64,000 nucleotides of DNA, from contig NC_045146.1 of assembly GCF_008831285.2 (NCBI RefSeq), forward strand, positions 16,507,289-16,571,288, read 5' to 3'. The position numbers were made by a program, and so were the translations under genes. This DNA comes from Nymphaea colorata (taxonomy: Eukaryota > Streptophyta > Magnoliopsida > Nymphaeales > Nymphaeaceae). The notes under the pieces were generated by a model, which was not told the origin of the DNA, made no database searches, and saw only the letters and a program-made list of their open reading frames with translations. Every line of letters starts with the position of its first letter. The stretch's first letter is position 1. Of this stretch, positions 27,840-40,805 are shown one piece after another.

Positions 27840-29944
27840 CCTTTTTTGTTAGAAACCTTTGGGTGTCTAGAAAGATATTGGGAAAACTGAGTCTGCTAAA
27901 AATAGCGTTAGAAATTTCTTCTCATCTTTCAGGACACTGGTGAGGTACACCCAGCTTCCTGGTGTTGGGTAGCAACTCTATCATCTGATTGAGCGGGTGG
28001 TAATCCCACCCCTAGAAGAGGGTCAGAACCTATCCCTTGCCTTAAGATGATTACCACCTCTTAAAAGAGGGTTAGAACGTACTCCTTGCCTTCGGGGTCT
28101 AAAGCTGTGTCGAGGTCGGGGAGATAATAGTCTCAGCCCTAACTTAGCTTAAAGGGTCCGCATTGTTATCTTTTCCGCTCTCTTTCTCACTATGTCTTGA
28201 ATAGTGAAGCTTAGATTTCTAGCTCGGCCAAATATATTTTGGAAGACCTGCGGATGGGAGACGATGCATGCATGGTGGTGTGGAGAGATGTAGGGAAGAG
28301 TGGCGACACGACACAGACCAGATTGGGCACAGCGTCCTTCCATCCTTTGACAAGCCCCAAGGGCCAACGGACGTGCTCTTGGTCTTGGGAGCGGCGTAGA
28401 TGGGGACAGTGGCTGTGGAAGGTGTGAACACGATGGCCACGGAGGCACGGGACTTGCGATGCCAAGCTCGGCCACGGATATTAGTATTTTATGCAACTTG
28501 TCACCTGGCAAGATGTAGGAAAGGCTTCGGGAAGGAGAACGTATCCAAAGCAGGAATATCTTCTTTGATAAGCCCCAAAAGCGAGCTCTCTTCTAGTTGC
28601 ATTTTGTTCTCTCCATCGATACGATTTATTATAATAAATTTGGTTCTCCATTTGTTTAATGCCACTCGCGTCAAATATGTGGATGTGTGACTTTTTCGTA
28701 TTCTGAAACATGAAATGTTTCTAAAGTATAAACCAGGAAAATGGCTTCTCCCAATGCATTCCTAACTTTTTCTCTTCTAGTTGATGCGTGTGTGCGTGAG
28801 AGAGAGAGAGAGAGAGAGGAATGCCAATGGGTTCGGGTTATCTGCATAACCAAATCTGGGTTTGAATCCAAAAACCTTGAAGAAAGTCCTGCCCATTTGG
28901 CCCATCTAAATATATGAATATATGATTAAGGTATTCAGATGCAGATGCGGAACCCGGATGTCAATCTGTTTGAGTAAGGTTTGATTAAGTTTGTCTGAGA
29001 CCAGCGTGAATCTGAAGTTTGGAATCCCTAATCAGGTAGCTGCAAAATTTCTGATGCTTCATGTCATAAGTATGGTAAACGGCACCACATAAGCTTTTCT
29101 TTACAGTTCCAAAGACGTGTTCCATGTTTGTTGTATGTAGGATTCAATCACTTCCGTTGCTTCTCTATCTTAACACTTGAGCATGTTTGAATGAGCGGAC
29201 GAAATCAGGGGCGAAATATTCCAACAGAACTCTGCAAATCCAATGAAATTTTTTGAGTTCGAGTTGTTCGAAACATGTTATAATACCTTATGGTTTTACA
29301 GGAGTAGTAGGCGCGCTGCATTTGAGAAACTATGTGGACGATGAGCCCTATATATGAAAAATGAGAGGCACATCTGGACATCAAATGAAAGAAAATTTCA
29401 TTTAACGGGCGGCGCCTGCCCAGAATATTAAAGAACAAGGAACTCATTTCGTTGAAATTCCTAATTCAAACTTGCATTCCCGATAAATGGTCAAAGAAGG
29501 ACAAAGTCAACTTTTTGTTTTAAAAACGGCCGCATTTTCTAACTTATAGTTTATAGAATGGTTGCGTCGTCTGCTGTTGATTTTAGCCGACGGAAGTTAC
29601 GGTCACATATTGTACCCCTAAAAAAAAAAAAAAAGAAACCACTAAATTAAACAAGTCAAGTCTACAAGATGGTGCCTGCCGAATCGATTCTGAACTGATT
29701 ATTACATAAAATATTAAGAACAAATAAAACCACCGTCTCATCTTTACATAAATTTCTCTACCACTTAACTATTAATTATTTAAATATTTTTGAAATTGAA
29801 AAATATAAACTGAACTGTTCGTTCCGGTTCCTCAAGACAGAGTTCGCCTGATTCTTTATATCATATTGCCAAATGATTCCGACGTTGATAATATTTTATT
29901 GGAGATAATCAGGCTGCAAACCGCCCCTTCCTCTGACAGCCACG

Positions 29945-30162
29945 ACTTTGAGATGTAAGCAGTCCCCATTGGGTTTGAATCCAGTTTTTACCAAATCTGA
30001 CGTAACGGGTCCTCTTTACTTGAACTTGGATTTGGATTTGGATCGCAGACACCACTTTAATATGTAAACAGTCCTAATTGGGTTTCAATCCAGTTTTTAC
30101 CAAATTTGACGTAATGGATCCTCTTTACTTGAATTTGGATTTGGATTTGGATTGAGACTCAA
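29945..30162 (+). repeat. 109-bp tandem duplication
   Basis: Two copies, aligned by ATGTAAGCAGTCC (29953) and ATGTAAACAGTCC (30062). Both contain CCAGTTTTTACCAAAT and end in CTTGGATTTGGATTTGGAT-like sequence. They differ by scattered substitutions. Confidence 0.88.
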
Positions 30163-31392
30163 TTCTAACAAACCTAACTTTGACATATAAAGAGGATTGC
30201 TTGAGTAAGGCTTGCACTTCCTTGACTCATATTTTGAGCCTCAGAAGCACGAGATTGAACATCCACATGTAATCAGGTTGGATCTTTATTGGGTCTCAGC
30301 GTGATATCTAAATTCGAAACTGTACTAACATATATTTGATCTATAGTAACAAGATTATATATATATATATATGTATAGCACAATGCATTGCTCGTTTTGG
30401 AATCAAAGGGTTCACAGGCGCTGTTTTTTTCTTCTCTTTTTTATTTATATATTTTTTAAGGTACGAGAGAAAGGGGTGCGTCGGTCCAAATTCCAAAGCT
30501 GGGGAACAAGACGAAGGAAGCAGCAGAAGAAGCTTCCTTCTCTCCTCCTACATCCCTTGTTTTTCTATGTTTACGAAATTTCATGAAAAGTCCTGACATT
30601 GGCTTTTAGTTCGATCGCACTGCTCCATTTTCCTTGTATCTTCCTGAGCTTTTTCATTATTATCCCTGGTTTCACTCCAGACCCATTGACTTCGAGCTTC
30701 CGAAAAAACAAAAACGCTTCTTTCTGAAATTCGAGTTTGTGATCTCTTGTCAGCTTGGTGGCACTCAAGAGCCGCAGATGTTGAAGGAAAGAATTCACGT
30801 CTGTCTATTTATTTGAGCAAAGAGCATAATTAATTTGGAACCTTTTGATTGTAAGCAGTGTGCCCTTGAGGCAAAAGAGCTTATGAGAAGTTACAAATTT
30901 TCTTGTGAATTTTCTGTGGGAGTGTCGGAGTTTCCACTTGAAATATAGGAAAGGAAAAGTTTACAACTCTTTCTACTCAAGTTTTTGGTGATAGAAGAGA
31001 AACGACAGGTCTTGCTTGCAATCGCTAACTTTCCGTTTACTGACACTCCCGCATGTCACTTACTGCTTGACGAGTTGGAGGCTTGTAGGGATATATGGGC
31101 AAAGAAGTGGGCTGTAAAGGAAATTTTCACTCCCTTCAACCAGAGCCCGGATACTTTAATGGCCTCTCGCCCTCTCACTCTCTCTGTCGCTCTGTTCCAG
31201 ACTTTCAGCAACCTCCCATCCTTCTCAAATGACAGGGCATGTTGGTTCATCTCCTGTAACCATCAGTTCTCGCCTTCTCTGAGATAGAAGTTTCTGATAG
31301 ACCGCTGGAGCTGTTTTTCCGACTAGCTGGGGAGGCCCTCCTTCTCTCTTTCTTCTAGTTCCATCTACTTTGTGTAATATATTCTTCGCCAA

Positions 31393-32831
31393 ATGGCAAG
31401 TGCCGGCGGAAGCGGGTTCGAGTTTTCTGGTGAGGGTTATGAGGGTCTCGACATGGGGGAAATAATGGGGGAGGAGGATGATTTTATTTACGGGAATGCC
31501 GGTGAAGATGTGGGGTTTCAGAGAATGGGGATGAGCGGCAGTGATTCGTCCTCCACGACGTCTTCGAGCAGCAATGGTCCATCGGCGTCTTTGGTGGTAT
31601 GTAATATTGGATGCGACATTTTTCTTTTCTTTTTTCGAGAGAGGAAGAGACTGAACAGCTGTGGTTGTGCAGAGGACGGAAACGGGAGAGCCGGCGGCGG
31701 AGCACAGAAGAAGGACGGTGAGCTCTGTTTCCTGCGGCTCGCCGGAGAATGGTAAATGTCCGGCGAGTTCGAAGAAGGCCAAGACGGTGTCCGGTGGCCA
31801 TTTGAAGGTCGGTATCTGGAGGGAAGATTCTTTTCGCGACTTTTTCTTTTCATGTCTTTTCTCCTGTTTTGTTCATCTTTTTTGGGTGGTGGTAGGTGAA
31901 GAAGGAGAAGCTGGGTGAGAGAGTTACCGCGTTGCAGCAGCTTGTTTCGCCGTTTGGGAAGGTAAAATAGAGTGGGAATCGTTTTATCCGCGGTAAAATT
32001 TTGGAGGAAAAGATGAGCCATCCCATCTTCTTAATTCTTCTGTTTCATGGTTTACTTTTCTGCAGACCGATACGGCCAGTGTTCTTCACGAGGCGATGGG
32101 TTACATCAAATTTCTTCATAACCAAGTTCAGGTGCAGGCCATTAACTTCCTTCTCTTTCTTGGTCTGTACTACCAGTGCATGCTTTATATCACGTTTTGG
32201 AATTGAAATCTAATATGGGAAAAACTTTTTCAGAGAACAAGTTGTCACATTCATAACTTTTTTCTTTATTCTCGTGCATGTGAACATATAATTGCTAAGA
32301 ATGTGAAAGAAGAGAAGGAGAACTTGGAAGGAACATAAATTTTATGTTTCCCAGGGACGGTGAATGTTTTCTAATAAAAATTTGGAGGAACGTTTTTTAA
32401 TAAAAATTCATAGAAAAAGTTTGCTTTCTTCTGTATGGGAGCATCATGAAGAAATTCATATCTTTTTCTAATCAAGCTTCATCTTTCTGATCGGTTCTTT
32501 GCTATAAAACGTACACTTTAAGTTCAACTTTTTTTTTTTTTTTTTTTTGATTAAGGTATTGAGCTCGCCGTATATGCAACGAACACCCACAACTCAACAT
32601 CAGGTGAGTATTCTCTCTCTCTGTGTGCGTGTGTATGTGTGTGTGATATGATTTTCCGAATGTTGGCAGGAGGGCGGGAGAGAGGGAGGGGAGGAGCTCA
32701 GGAACGAATTGAGAAGCCGGGGACTCTGCTTGGTGCCTGTTGAGTGTAGCCTCCGCGTCGCTAGTAGCAATGGTGCCGACTTATGGGCTCCAGCGATAGC
32801 CAGAAATAGTCGTAACTCGTCCAGTGTCTGA
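31393..32831 (+). CDS. Atypical bHLH transcription factor, 6 exons, 226 residues
   Basis: A nuclear DNA-binding or dimerising regulator. Exons 31393-31596, 31673-31807, 31896-31961, 32066-32131, 32556-32603 and 32670-32831 join in frame to 681 nt. Residues 1-113 are a Gly/Ser/acidic N-terminus and a basic stretch ([14 protein letters not shown]). Helix 1 is [20 protein letters not shown] (114-133), helix 2 is [20 protein letters not shown] (136-155), then VQVLSSPYM. The [27 protein letters not shown] signature is that of the plant subfamily including Arabidopsis bHLH103, bHLH112, bHLH113 and bHLH123. That group lacks the Glu-Arg pair of canonical E-box readers, so a non-canonical site is likely. 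One exon per helix matches the family's conserved intron positions. Intron 4 ends in a 20-base T tract before the acceptor. The C-terminal exon ([20 protein letters not shown]) is also typical. The exact member is not resolved. Confidence 0.88.
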
Positions 32832-35800
32832 AACACCTCTCTCTCTTTCTCTGTGTTTCTGAGAATCTAGTTTTCTGGTAGAAAGAGGAAAGTGGATTCG
32901 ACGGTTTTGTTGTACAAAAAGAAGAAGGAAAGAGAAGACAATAAAAGAAAAAAAATAGAATCTGATCACCACCTGTTCTCTCTGTGTTCGTTGAGGATCT
33001 GCTAGTTTTTTGGTTTTAGGGAAGAAGAGTTTCGGTGTTACGGATTATTAAAGAAAGGAAAACTGAAGAAAGAGAAGGAGAAAAGAATAGAAAGAATGAC
33101 AGGGAGATGGGGATATGCATATCTTCAGACGACCCTTCTCCTTGTACGTATTCTCTCGAGGAATCGTTCGTCGATATAATGATATTCAAACCCTCTCAGA
33201 AGAAGACAACAAAGAACATTTTATTTTCAACTTCTCCACCTCTCCCTTCACCACCTTAATCATTTCCATTTCTGTCGGGTTGAGAGGAGGGACGTCGTGG
33301 CTATGGACGACGCGGTGTTGAATCATTTGAGCTCTCTCTCTCTCTCTCTCTCTCTTCCGTGCGCGTTGAAAAGTATATAATGCGCTTCGCTCGTGCTGCC
33401 GGTGCAGAGCTGCGCCTTGTGTTGGTTTCTTCTGTGATTGAACGATTCAGTGACGTAATACCGCCGCTAACGGGGCCCCTCGTCCTCTCCACGACCGCCG
33501 ACTCCTGCTTGCTCTTCGATCTCTACCTCTCCACGCCATGAGATGCCATAATAAAAATTTATCCAATGTACCAAGATTCTATATATATATGTATGTATAT
33601 ATAAGGTTAACTGCTTAGTATGAAGACATGCTAACTAGCTAAGAGAGGGAGTTGGCCTGACTATTAGTGAAAGTTATAGAATGATGCTGTCGGTAGATCG
33701 AGTTGTGAGTGCAGAATATCAGAAAGTGGATGAACACGAAGGACGTCCCTGTAGAAATGGATCAAGGAATTGATTCTTTAGAGGAGAGGAGAAAGAAGGC
33801 CGAGTACTCCTTCCTACCTACCCTGATGTCAGGCAATCTACCTTTGGATCTGGAGTACCGACGGGACTCGAATCCAATGGCCGTCCTTGCCTGTTCCACT
33901 GCGTACGTCGAGAAATGTTCCTAAAGCGGCCAAGTTCGTGCTTTAGGTGATTCTCTAGTACTGCCTGGCACGACAATACATGCAATGACTAATGAAAATT
34001 CATGGTGTATCCCTCCAAGGCAGAAGAGCGAGAAAAGGTCCAACTTCTATTTGCTCTCATGCCTGAACGATGAAGATTAGACTATTGCTTAGGGAATTGG
34101 GTGCCTAGTGAATTTTAATCAAGTTATCTAACTACGTTTTTTCTTTCCTTTGAGTATGTGGACAAAAATCCTGATGGATTTTTCTTTTCTTTGATGCATA
34201 GGTGCTATAAGGTTTAAAAGAGCCATCTTCAAAAGGACACCCTCCAAGTGTAAATTTTAAACCACCTTCAACTTGAATGTCTTTAGTCCAGCCACCATAG
34301 TTGGCAAATTCATAAGTCGAATCCGGGTGATGATCGGGTCACCGAGTCAAGAGTTTTAAAATAACCTGAATTTGACGAGTGAGGGAACAAGTCGGACCAA
34401 CCCTGACTCATGGCTAGGTTTTCTAGCCATCCAAGTTGACTCGAGCAATTCTAGAGCCATCTTGGTGAGTCGGGCAACTATGCCAGCCACTACCCAGGTT
34501 GACACAACTTCTCTCTTTAGTATGAAAACGACGAGGAATATATGAGAAATGGAATAAACAAACCAGTAAAAAGAGTTATTCATAGATTGATGATCCTGCT
34601 GCTAGCATGTATATGGTACAATGAGATCGTAGTGGCATAAGAATCAATTTGATCCTGCTGAATCAAAGGGCCTAGAGATCTATCAAATGTCTCCCATAAC
34701 TTGATCTTTGGCCGAAACCCATTAATCATGTTTAGCAAGGTCTGTTAACAGACGCAAACTTTTGAATTCCCATCCAGAAAGAGTTGTGTTTGCCCTGTTG
34801 AAGTAGTTTGATCCATTGTGAAATTGGGTCATGATTCTTAAAGAGTAGAACAAATATTTCATCGTAGCGGAGGGAGGGGGGAGCCCGCCTAGGCCATGGC
34901 CCCACCGTAGCCAATGAATAAAAAAAAATTACATTAAAAAAATATAATTTTTAATTAGATCATGTATTTTTTAAATTTAAATTCAATTTGATTTAAAGAT
35001 TGGACGACCGAAAAGAAAATTCTGGCTTACCATGCCGTTTAATCGTACATGAACAATTATCAGAGCACTCGACGTGCTCTCTGCTGAGGTGTGGAGTCAT
35101 TAAATTTTGGAAAAAAAAAAAATCCCTTGGATTCCATGGGTCCAGTTCTGCCCCTTCGAATATTAGAAGCGGCGGGAGAGGGAAGTGGATACAGCCTTCC
35201 TTCGATAACCTCAATTCAATTCCCCTTGCCTAGAGTGAAAACCAGGTCACATTTTCTCAGGCTGCCGCCGCCGGACCGCCGAACCATCGGTGCCCGCTGG
35301 ACCGCCCGTTTATCTGCCGACATTAGGCCGCACATTTACATTTATGATTATAGAATGGGATTAGTTCCCTTCGCGCGCCTTCTTGTTCAAGCTCGGACAC
35401 GCACAGTCACACGCGCTCGCTCTCTTTGTCATTCGTCTTTCGTTTTCTATCTCTCGTTCTCTGTTATTCGTCTTTTTATATCTCTCTGAAAATCTTGAAT
35501 CACAGCAAAAGGTCGGGTATAAATTTCGATGTAGATGAAAATAATGAAGATTGAGGTTCCGAGATGCTATGAAGGAAGAAGTAGAAGAACATCGAGGTTC
35601 GCTTTCTCTTTTGGGTGAATTCCGAAGGTACAATCCCTTGACAAATTGGCCTTCGAGTTCTGTAGCATTGTAAGTTTCTTTATATGGCATCGCTCTTCTT
35701 CTCCTTAGCGTCCGTAATCTTTTGCCCGTCGGGTACCCGGCCCGGTGCCCAGCAATTGGTTTTTGCTACCGTGAAATGCCGGGGCTTAGCGTTGGACAAG

Positions 35801-36219
35801 CGGTGAAAATTACAGTGTTAGAGCGCGGTAAGGGGCAGAGTCGGTGGAGCAGTGAAATGTTTGAGGAAGGTGAGGATGACGTCAAGACATCGTGCCCCGT
35901 ATGCTTTGGCCGAGACAAAGGGTCTTGTCATTTTTTAAGTTTAAGTTACGATTATAAACTTTTAATAATTTTTTTTTGTATCTTAGTTCATTTAGAAGAT
36001 TTTTTTATATATTCACAATATTTTGTGACATTATTGTCTTCTTGAATTGTGGTGCTTTATCTTTTACTTTTTACTCGCCATTTACAGAATTACGTTTTGT
36101 TGAAATTGGTTTTTTTTTTTCTAATACAATTTTGATAACTTACAAAATTTGAACTGAGTTTTGGAGTTAAAAACGAGGTTTGCGTTCAAAACATGGTTTT
36201 GGGGTGTTTATCCAAACGC

Positions 36220-37510
36220 TTCCTTAAATTGTACACTATTGTGCAGATGGTTCTTGAAAGTTTGATTCTCCAATCAAGTCGCAACTTCTTGTGTTTACAT
36301 CTGATGTTTGTATTCTAATTCATAGGTTTTGATCTTTTGAGAATTTTTTTGCGAGCACAGTGGCTTTTATGCATTTTCTTCAATTCTTTTAACTAATAAA
36401 TTTTTGCTGTTTTTTTTTAGTTTTGTTTGTGACTTGATTAAAATTCTCAAACTTGTGAAGTTTGATGTATGGTTTAGCAATTTTTTTTGTATTTTTTTCA
36501 AAGTTATCCTATAATTATAAATTTTTATGGACTTTTATGTACTTTTTAATTGAGTGCCACTATTTGCTCTCATTTTATTATTGTATTTGTTTCTTTTTCA
36601 CTTTTATAGAGCTATATTTATGACTGGTTGTTAATAAATTGTATGTTTATAATTTCACGAATTTTTCAAGTTCCAAAAGTTAGAACATTTTGCTGTTTCG
36701 AAATATTGTATTTTTGTCGTTAACTTTTAATTTAAATTTTCTCTCTCTACAATTGTTTGTGACATGATGAAAGGTTTTTAGTCTTTGATATGGCGTTTGT
36801 CTAACCAAGTCTTTTGAAAAATGAAAACTTATTTTCTTGTAAATACAGTATTCTAATGAGTTTTGAGAACTTAGTTTATTTGTTTGGTTAACAACCTGAA
36901 AGCCTGATTTTCTATGAAAACTTTTGAGGGGAATCAAGTTTTCACTCCCTTTTATAGGACTGGATTTTTCCAAATATGAATTTCATTTTGAAACACAATT
37001 TTGATATCACCCAAACGCTCCAAGAACCTGGTTTTGGAGGCAAAAATTGGTTTTGTCTTTATAACCTGATTTTGGGGGTCATCCAAATGCCCCCTAAAAT
37101 CGTAGGCTATTGTGCATATGTTTGTAGAAACTTTGGAACTCTAGTTATGTGGTAATTTCTTTTGTTATTTGTGATGTCTTTGATTGATCTTTTGAGAAAC
37201 TTTTGCAAACGTTTTTCATTTATATGGAACATTCTTGGACTTCTACGTTTCATTCTTGTTGTTTTTTACTTTCACGAGAATATGTGTTTGTGACTTGACA
37301 AATTTTTCCAAAATTGTGAAATTTCATTCACGGCTTCTCATCTTTTATCCATTTTTTGTATTTTGTTCAGATTTTCTATATAATTATAATTTTGTTGATT
37401 TTTTTTTGTGTTTTCAATTGAGTACCAACTTTTGCAATAATTTTACTCTTGTATCTTTTACCTTTCACTTTTATGGAACTATATACTTGTGATTTTGATG
37501 ATCTTTCTTA
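36220..37510 (+). repeat. Diverged tandem duplication, period about 871 bp
   Basis: The segment starting near CTATTGTGCAGATG (36236) is repeated at CTATTGTGCATATG (37107). Both are preceded by a GGTTTTGGGG...ATCCAAAYGC end. Parallel landmarks follow in order: TTTGATCTTTTGAGAA / TTGATCTTTTGAGAAA, GTTTGTGACTTGA, ATAATTATAA, CAATTGAGTACCA / TAATTGAGTGCCA. The copies are AT-rich and non-coding. Each may be a non-autonomous transposon copy, since the ends resemble other CATCCAAAC-type ends in the window. Confidence 0.7.
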
Positions 37511-39281
37511 GATGCTTGAGAAAACAAGATCATAAAGTTTCATATTCCTCCTCAATGGTTATTGCACAATATTACGAAGTACTGATTATGCTGTAGCCTG
37601 TGGCTGGGAAGGCCTTGATATTCCTCGACTAGTTGCTCATTGTGAAGGAACTGAGAAACGGAGAAAGAAACATATTGAGTGAAATTTGGGGCTTCGTGAC
37701 CCTGCCTTTGCGTAGCGTTCAGATAAAAACAGGCTACTGGCAATGGTAGGACTGCCAGTGAGTCATGATTACCTGATCATCCGTCTCATACTATGGATCT
37801 AGTAAAGAAAATGGTGTCTAGCTAGTGTGCCATTTTGAATCTAAGTTCGTCCGAAATTCTGCCAAGATCTGAGCTTACTAACTGCAAGTTAAAATCGTAT
37901 CTTCATTAAGGTTCAGTGAAGCCTGTGTAGTTATGCATATAAACTGTAACAGTAACTGGATCCAATTAGATGCTGCTTATGATAGGTCACTTGGCAAAGC
38001 TTTTGCATCCATACCGAATCTGAAAGTTCCGCATGGAGAAATCAATACCCATTTCCTCATTCTATGGCGAACGGTCTTTGCAAATAATAACAAAAGTGGA
38101 TAACAACTAAAAGGCCTCTTTGGGCTGTCAAGAGTTTGGCACCAAATTTTGGCTCCATGTCTTGAGAATGGCTTCAACTTTTTCGAATGAAGACAAGACG
38201 AATGCTGCCATTGTCTCTTCTTTTTGGGTCTCGTACGCTGCATGTCCGGTTCATTCGACCTGATTCCCATTTTCCATTTGCTTTATAATTTCTTCTGATT
38301 GGCTAGCTTGGGTATGGCTAGAACTCTATCGGTTCAATTGGGCAGATTAGAAAACACACCCTATACATTTCTAGAATGTTCGTCTAGAGTCCGCCAGACC
38401 GTCTCTTCAAATTCTTTTGTAAGATCTTGTGATGGGATTTGCATCTGTAATTGCTGTTAGATATATTTCCGTCCGAAACTATTGTTAAAATTTTAACTGT
38501 AAAATGGAAAAAGAATCTCTGACGGGCACCTACCTTCTTGTCTTCTCCATGGATACCCCTGGCAATGACTAACGCTGAAGCAAAAATTGTACTAGATTTA
38601 CTCAAGAAGAAAGCCGTTAGTTGTAAATAATTAAAAAGATCACTTTCGTGAACGTATCGATCCGGGATTAATGAGGTTCTTGTCTCTCGATACGTGGTGT
38701 CGAAACAACCATGGATGGACTAATTCACCAGCCCAGTGGACGGACCGGACCGCATGTCATCAATGTCGTTCTTGCTCTACAGTGGCCGGTTTACAAATTG
38801 CAGTATTAAATGATTTCAAGGATGAAGATTTTCGTTTTTGAGGTGGAGGTTTGATCTGAGACAGACTGCTACCCCAAACTTTCTTTCGATTGATGCATGC
38901 GTTTGAATTGCATTGATCTTAAGACCTCAGGTTCGTGATTGGAGGTTTTAAAATCTTAGCTTCGAAGCTCTTGTTTGATGCACTCCCTCAGCCTTTTGTC
39001 TCTCCTCCCCTCTCTACCTTCATGCGTGGATCTGAAATCCACATTTAATAATTTAGATCTGCGGTTTTTGAATCTACAGTTTGATAAACTCAGATTTACT
39101 CAGGAAATATGACCTCGAATCTGTGATCGAGGCGATCAAGGTTATCCAACCATGGAGATGGTCAATTGAAAAAAATTGAATCCTGACATGATTTTGTTAT
39201 TCAAGTTTGGCAGCCACCTTTGCTCGTGAAAATGATGCCGTCGTCGTCAACTTAAATCCAACACTTTAAGTCATCTCATTG

Positions 39282-39572
39282 TCAAGATGGGCAAAGTGGA
39301 AAGCGTAATTTACGGTACAGCAAATGCAGATAATTTTGACGTTGATTAATACTCAAAAGGTGGACAACTTGTGACGACGATTCAGCGACATTAGCTGCGG
39401 TCATGCTACTGGTGATTAATTCATTGCCACGATGATCTAAAAGCGTCACGCCAGATCTCGGGTCCATTTCTAAATGTTTAAAAGGTAATTTTGTTGATGA
39501 GTTTCCATTGTCCAAGTTATGAGGTGTCATAGGCATTTCCTGGGTAAGGAATTCCTTGCTTGGGAATCCCAT
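39282..39572 (-). CDS. Unrecognised 96-codon open reading frame
   Basis: ATG-to-stop frame with balanced residue use (starts MGFPSKEFLTQEMPMTPHNL). No signal peptide and no known motif. It may be a gene fragment or a chance frame. Confidence 0.15.
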   Translation of the reverse strand: MGFPSKEFLTQEMPMTPHNLDNGNSSTKLPFKHLEMDPRSGVTLLDHRGNELITSSMTAANVAESSSQVVHLLSINQRQNYLHLLYRKLRFPLCPS

Positions 39573-39998
39573 TTCATGATTTGTTAGTTCCTATCTTTCC
39601 ATGCAGAATCCTAGTGTTCCAGTGGCTGTACATATATTCTGAACAAGGGTGGGAGGCTGAGAGCCTGTATCCCAGCGACTCTGATTGGAACTCAACCCTC
39701 TCTCTCTCTCTCTCTCTCTGAACTCGTGGTTCTTATGATCACCTCTTTAATACAATTCCCATTTTTCCTATTACTCTCTTTTGAGGGCAGAAGAAGTCAT
39801 TGCTGCTCCTTTTTAAGAGATCATCTCTACCGTTACATGGCATCAAAAAAAAACATTTTCGAATAACCTTTTTCCTTTCCGTAAAAGCCCCTTGTGTTTT
39901 TTGTCATTGTCCCCACAAAGACTTTTGAGTTTAGACTCTTACCCGTATGTTGGATCGATCGGCTACACAGAGAAACATATTTATTCCGGTTGGTTCCC

Positions 39999-40023
39999 TT
40001 TTTTTTTTTTTTTTTTTTTTTTT
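39999..40023. repeat. Poly-T run
   Basis: About 25 consecutive T, followed by C and six more T. It could be the poly-A trace of an old minus-strand retroposed sequence, but no retroposon body is recognised next to it. Confidence 0.8.
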
Positions 40024-40805
40024 CTTTTTTAATGCCTAGGGGTTCCCTTCAGGTGTGAATGACTGGCTTACTTTTGAGATACCCTGTGTCTGACTGCACA
40101 GAGGACCAAACAAAAGGATTTGACGTTTTGAGATGTTCAGTCTCATCTATCTCAAAACATTGTTGAGATCCTTGGGCACTCTTGAGAGTTTGACAGGACT
40201 GGTGTGTGAGATAACTCATCCCATGACTGACCGTCTCATCACCCGAATCTCAGGGGCCTCATCTGACCGGTCGGACACCCAGAAAGAGAGATTGTGCAGC
40301 CACATGATCAGGAAGAACGAGGCTACGTGAGAGAGAGATTGTGCAGCCACAAGGAAAGGAAGAACAAGGCGATTCGGTCAGTCGACACTTTCTTGCTTCT
40401 GCCTCGGTTGCCAAGAGAGGTTTGTGCACAATAGTTTAGATTAATTTGTGCACTGTCGCTGCCAGTCAGGGACGCAGAGAGTCAGGGATTTTCTCAATCA
40501 TGTATCTGTCTCCGCATCTCACCACACATAGAATTCAAAATCATCGCGAGAAATTCAAACCCCCGTTTTTGCACACAGTAAACCAATACTACCCTGAGAG
40601 ATTCAAGGAACCATTCTCGTGGACAGGTTTTTAGCAAGAATTTTGATATATTCATCTGACAGAACATCAGAGGTTACAACTTTATTTTTGCTGCACCTAG
40701 TGTGAGAAGAAAAATTCGAAAACCAATATTTACGTGACTAGAAGAATATATAATTGTATATAAATCTCTGCAGAAAAAAAAAGGAAAAGGAAAAGAATAC
40801 ATAAC

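Larger units (their letters stand above)
24416..31392. other. Intergenic region rich in simple repeats, no firmly supported gene
   Basis: Contains the WPP-gene 3' region, microsatellites at 25.5-25.8 kb, a G19 run at 26.05 kb, an unrecognised 190-codon open frame (27267-27839, minus), a degenerate 50-bp repeat near 28000-28105 (ending CTTGCCTT), GC-rich frames at 28.1-28.5 kb that overlap on both strands without a family signature, a 109-bp tandem repeat at 29.9-30.2 kb, and the probable upstream region of the bHLH gene from about 30.6 kb. Confidence 0.5.
32832..40805. other. Intergenic region, no supported gene
   Basis: Contains the bHLH 3' UTR, TC-repeats (33331-33356, 39701-39719), a Pro/Arg-rich patch at 33.3-33.5 kb with frames on both strands, repeat fragments resembling degraded plant transposons (34.3-34.9 kb), an 871-bp-period duplication (36.2-37.5 kb), a 96-codon unrecognised frame (39282-39572, minus), and a T25 run at 39999-40023. 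Confidence 0.5.

Noticed and set aside
28149..28511. GC-rich patch with three minus-strand frames
   Set aside because: Several frames are open at once with Pro/Arg/Ser bias. One looked vaguely like a plastid protein fragment, but I could not name the family, so it is not annotated as a gene.
30985..31287. 100-codon plus-strand frame just before the bHLH gene
   Set aside because: It ends 105 bases before the bHLH start, has no recognisable motif, and probably lies in the 5' leader or promoter. A long uORF is possible but unsupported.
31225..32021. Long minus-strand open frames (185 and 167 codons) over the bHLH gene
   Set aside because: They are antisense to well-supported exons with family-typical helices and splice sites. 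Their sequence is low-complexity Arg/Ser/Pro, as expected from the reverse complement of a GC-rich gene.
33855..33885. GGGACTCGAATCC resembling a tRNA T-loop
   Set aside because: No matching A box or acceptor stem at the required distances.
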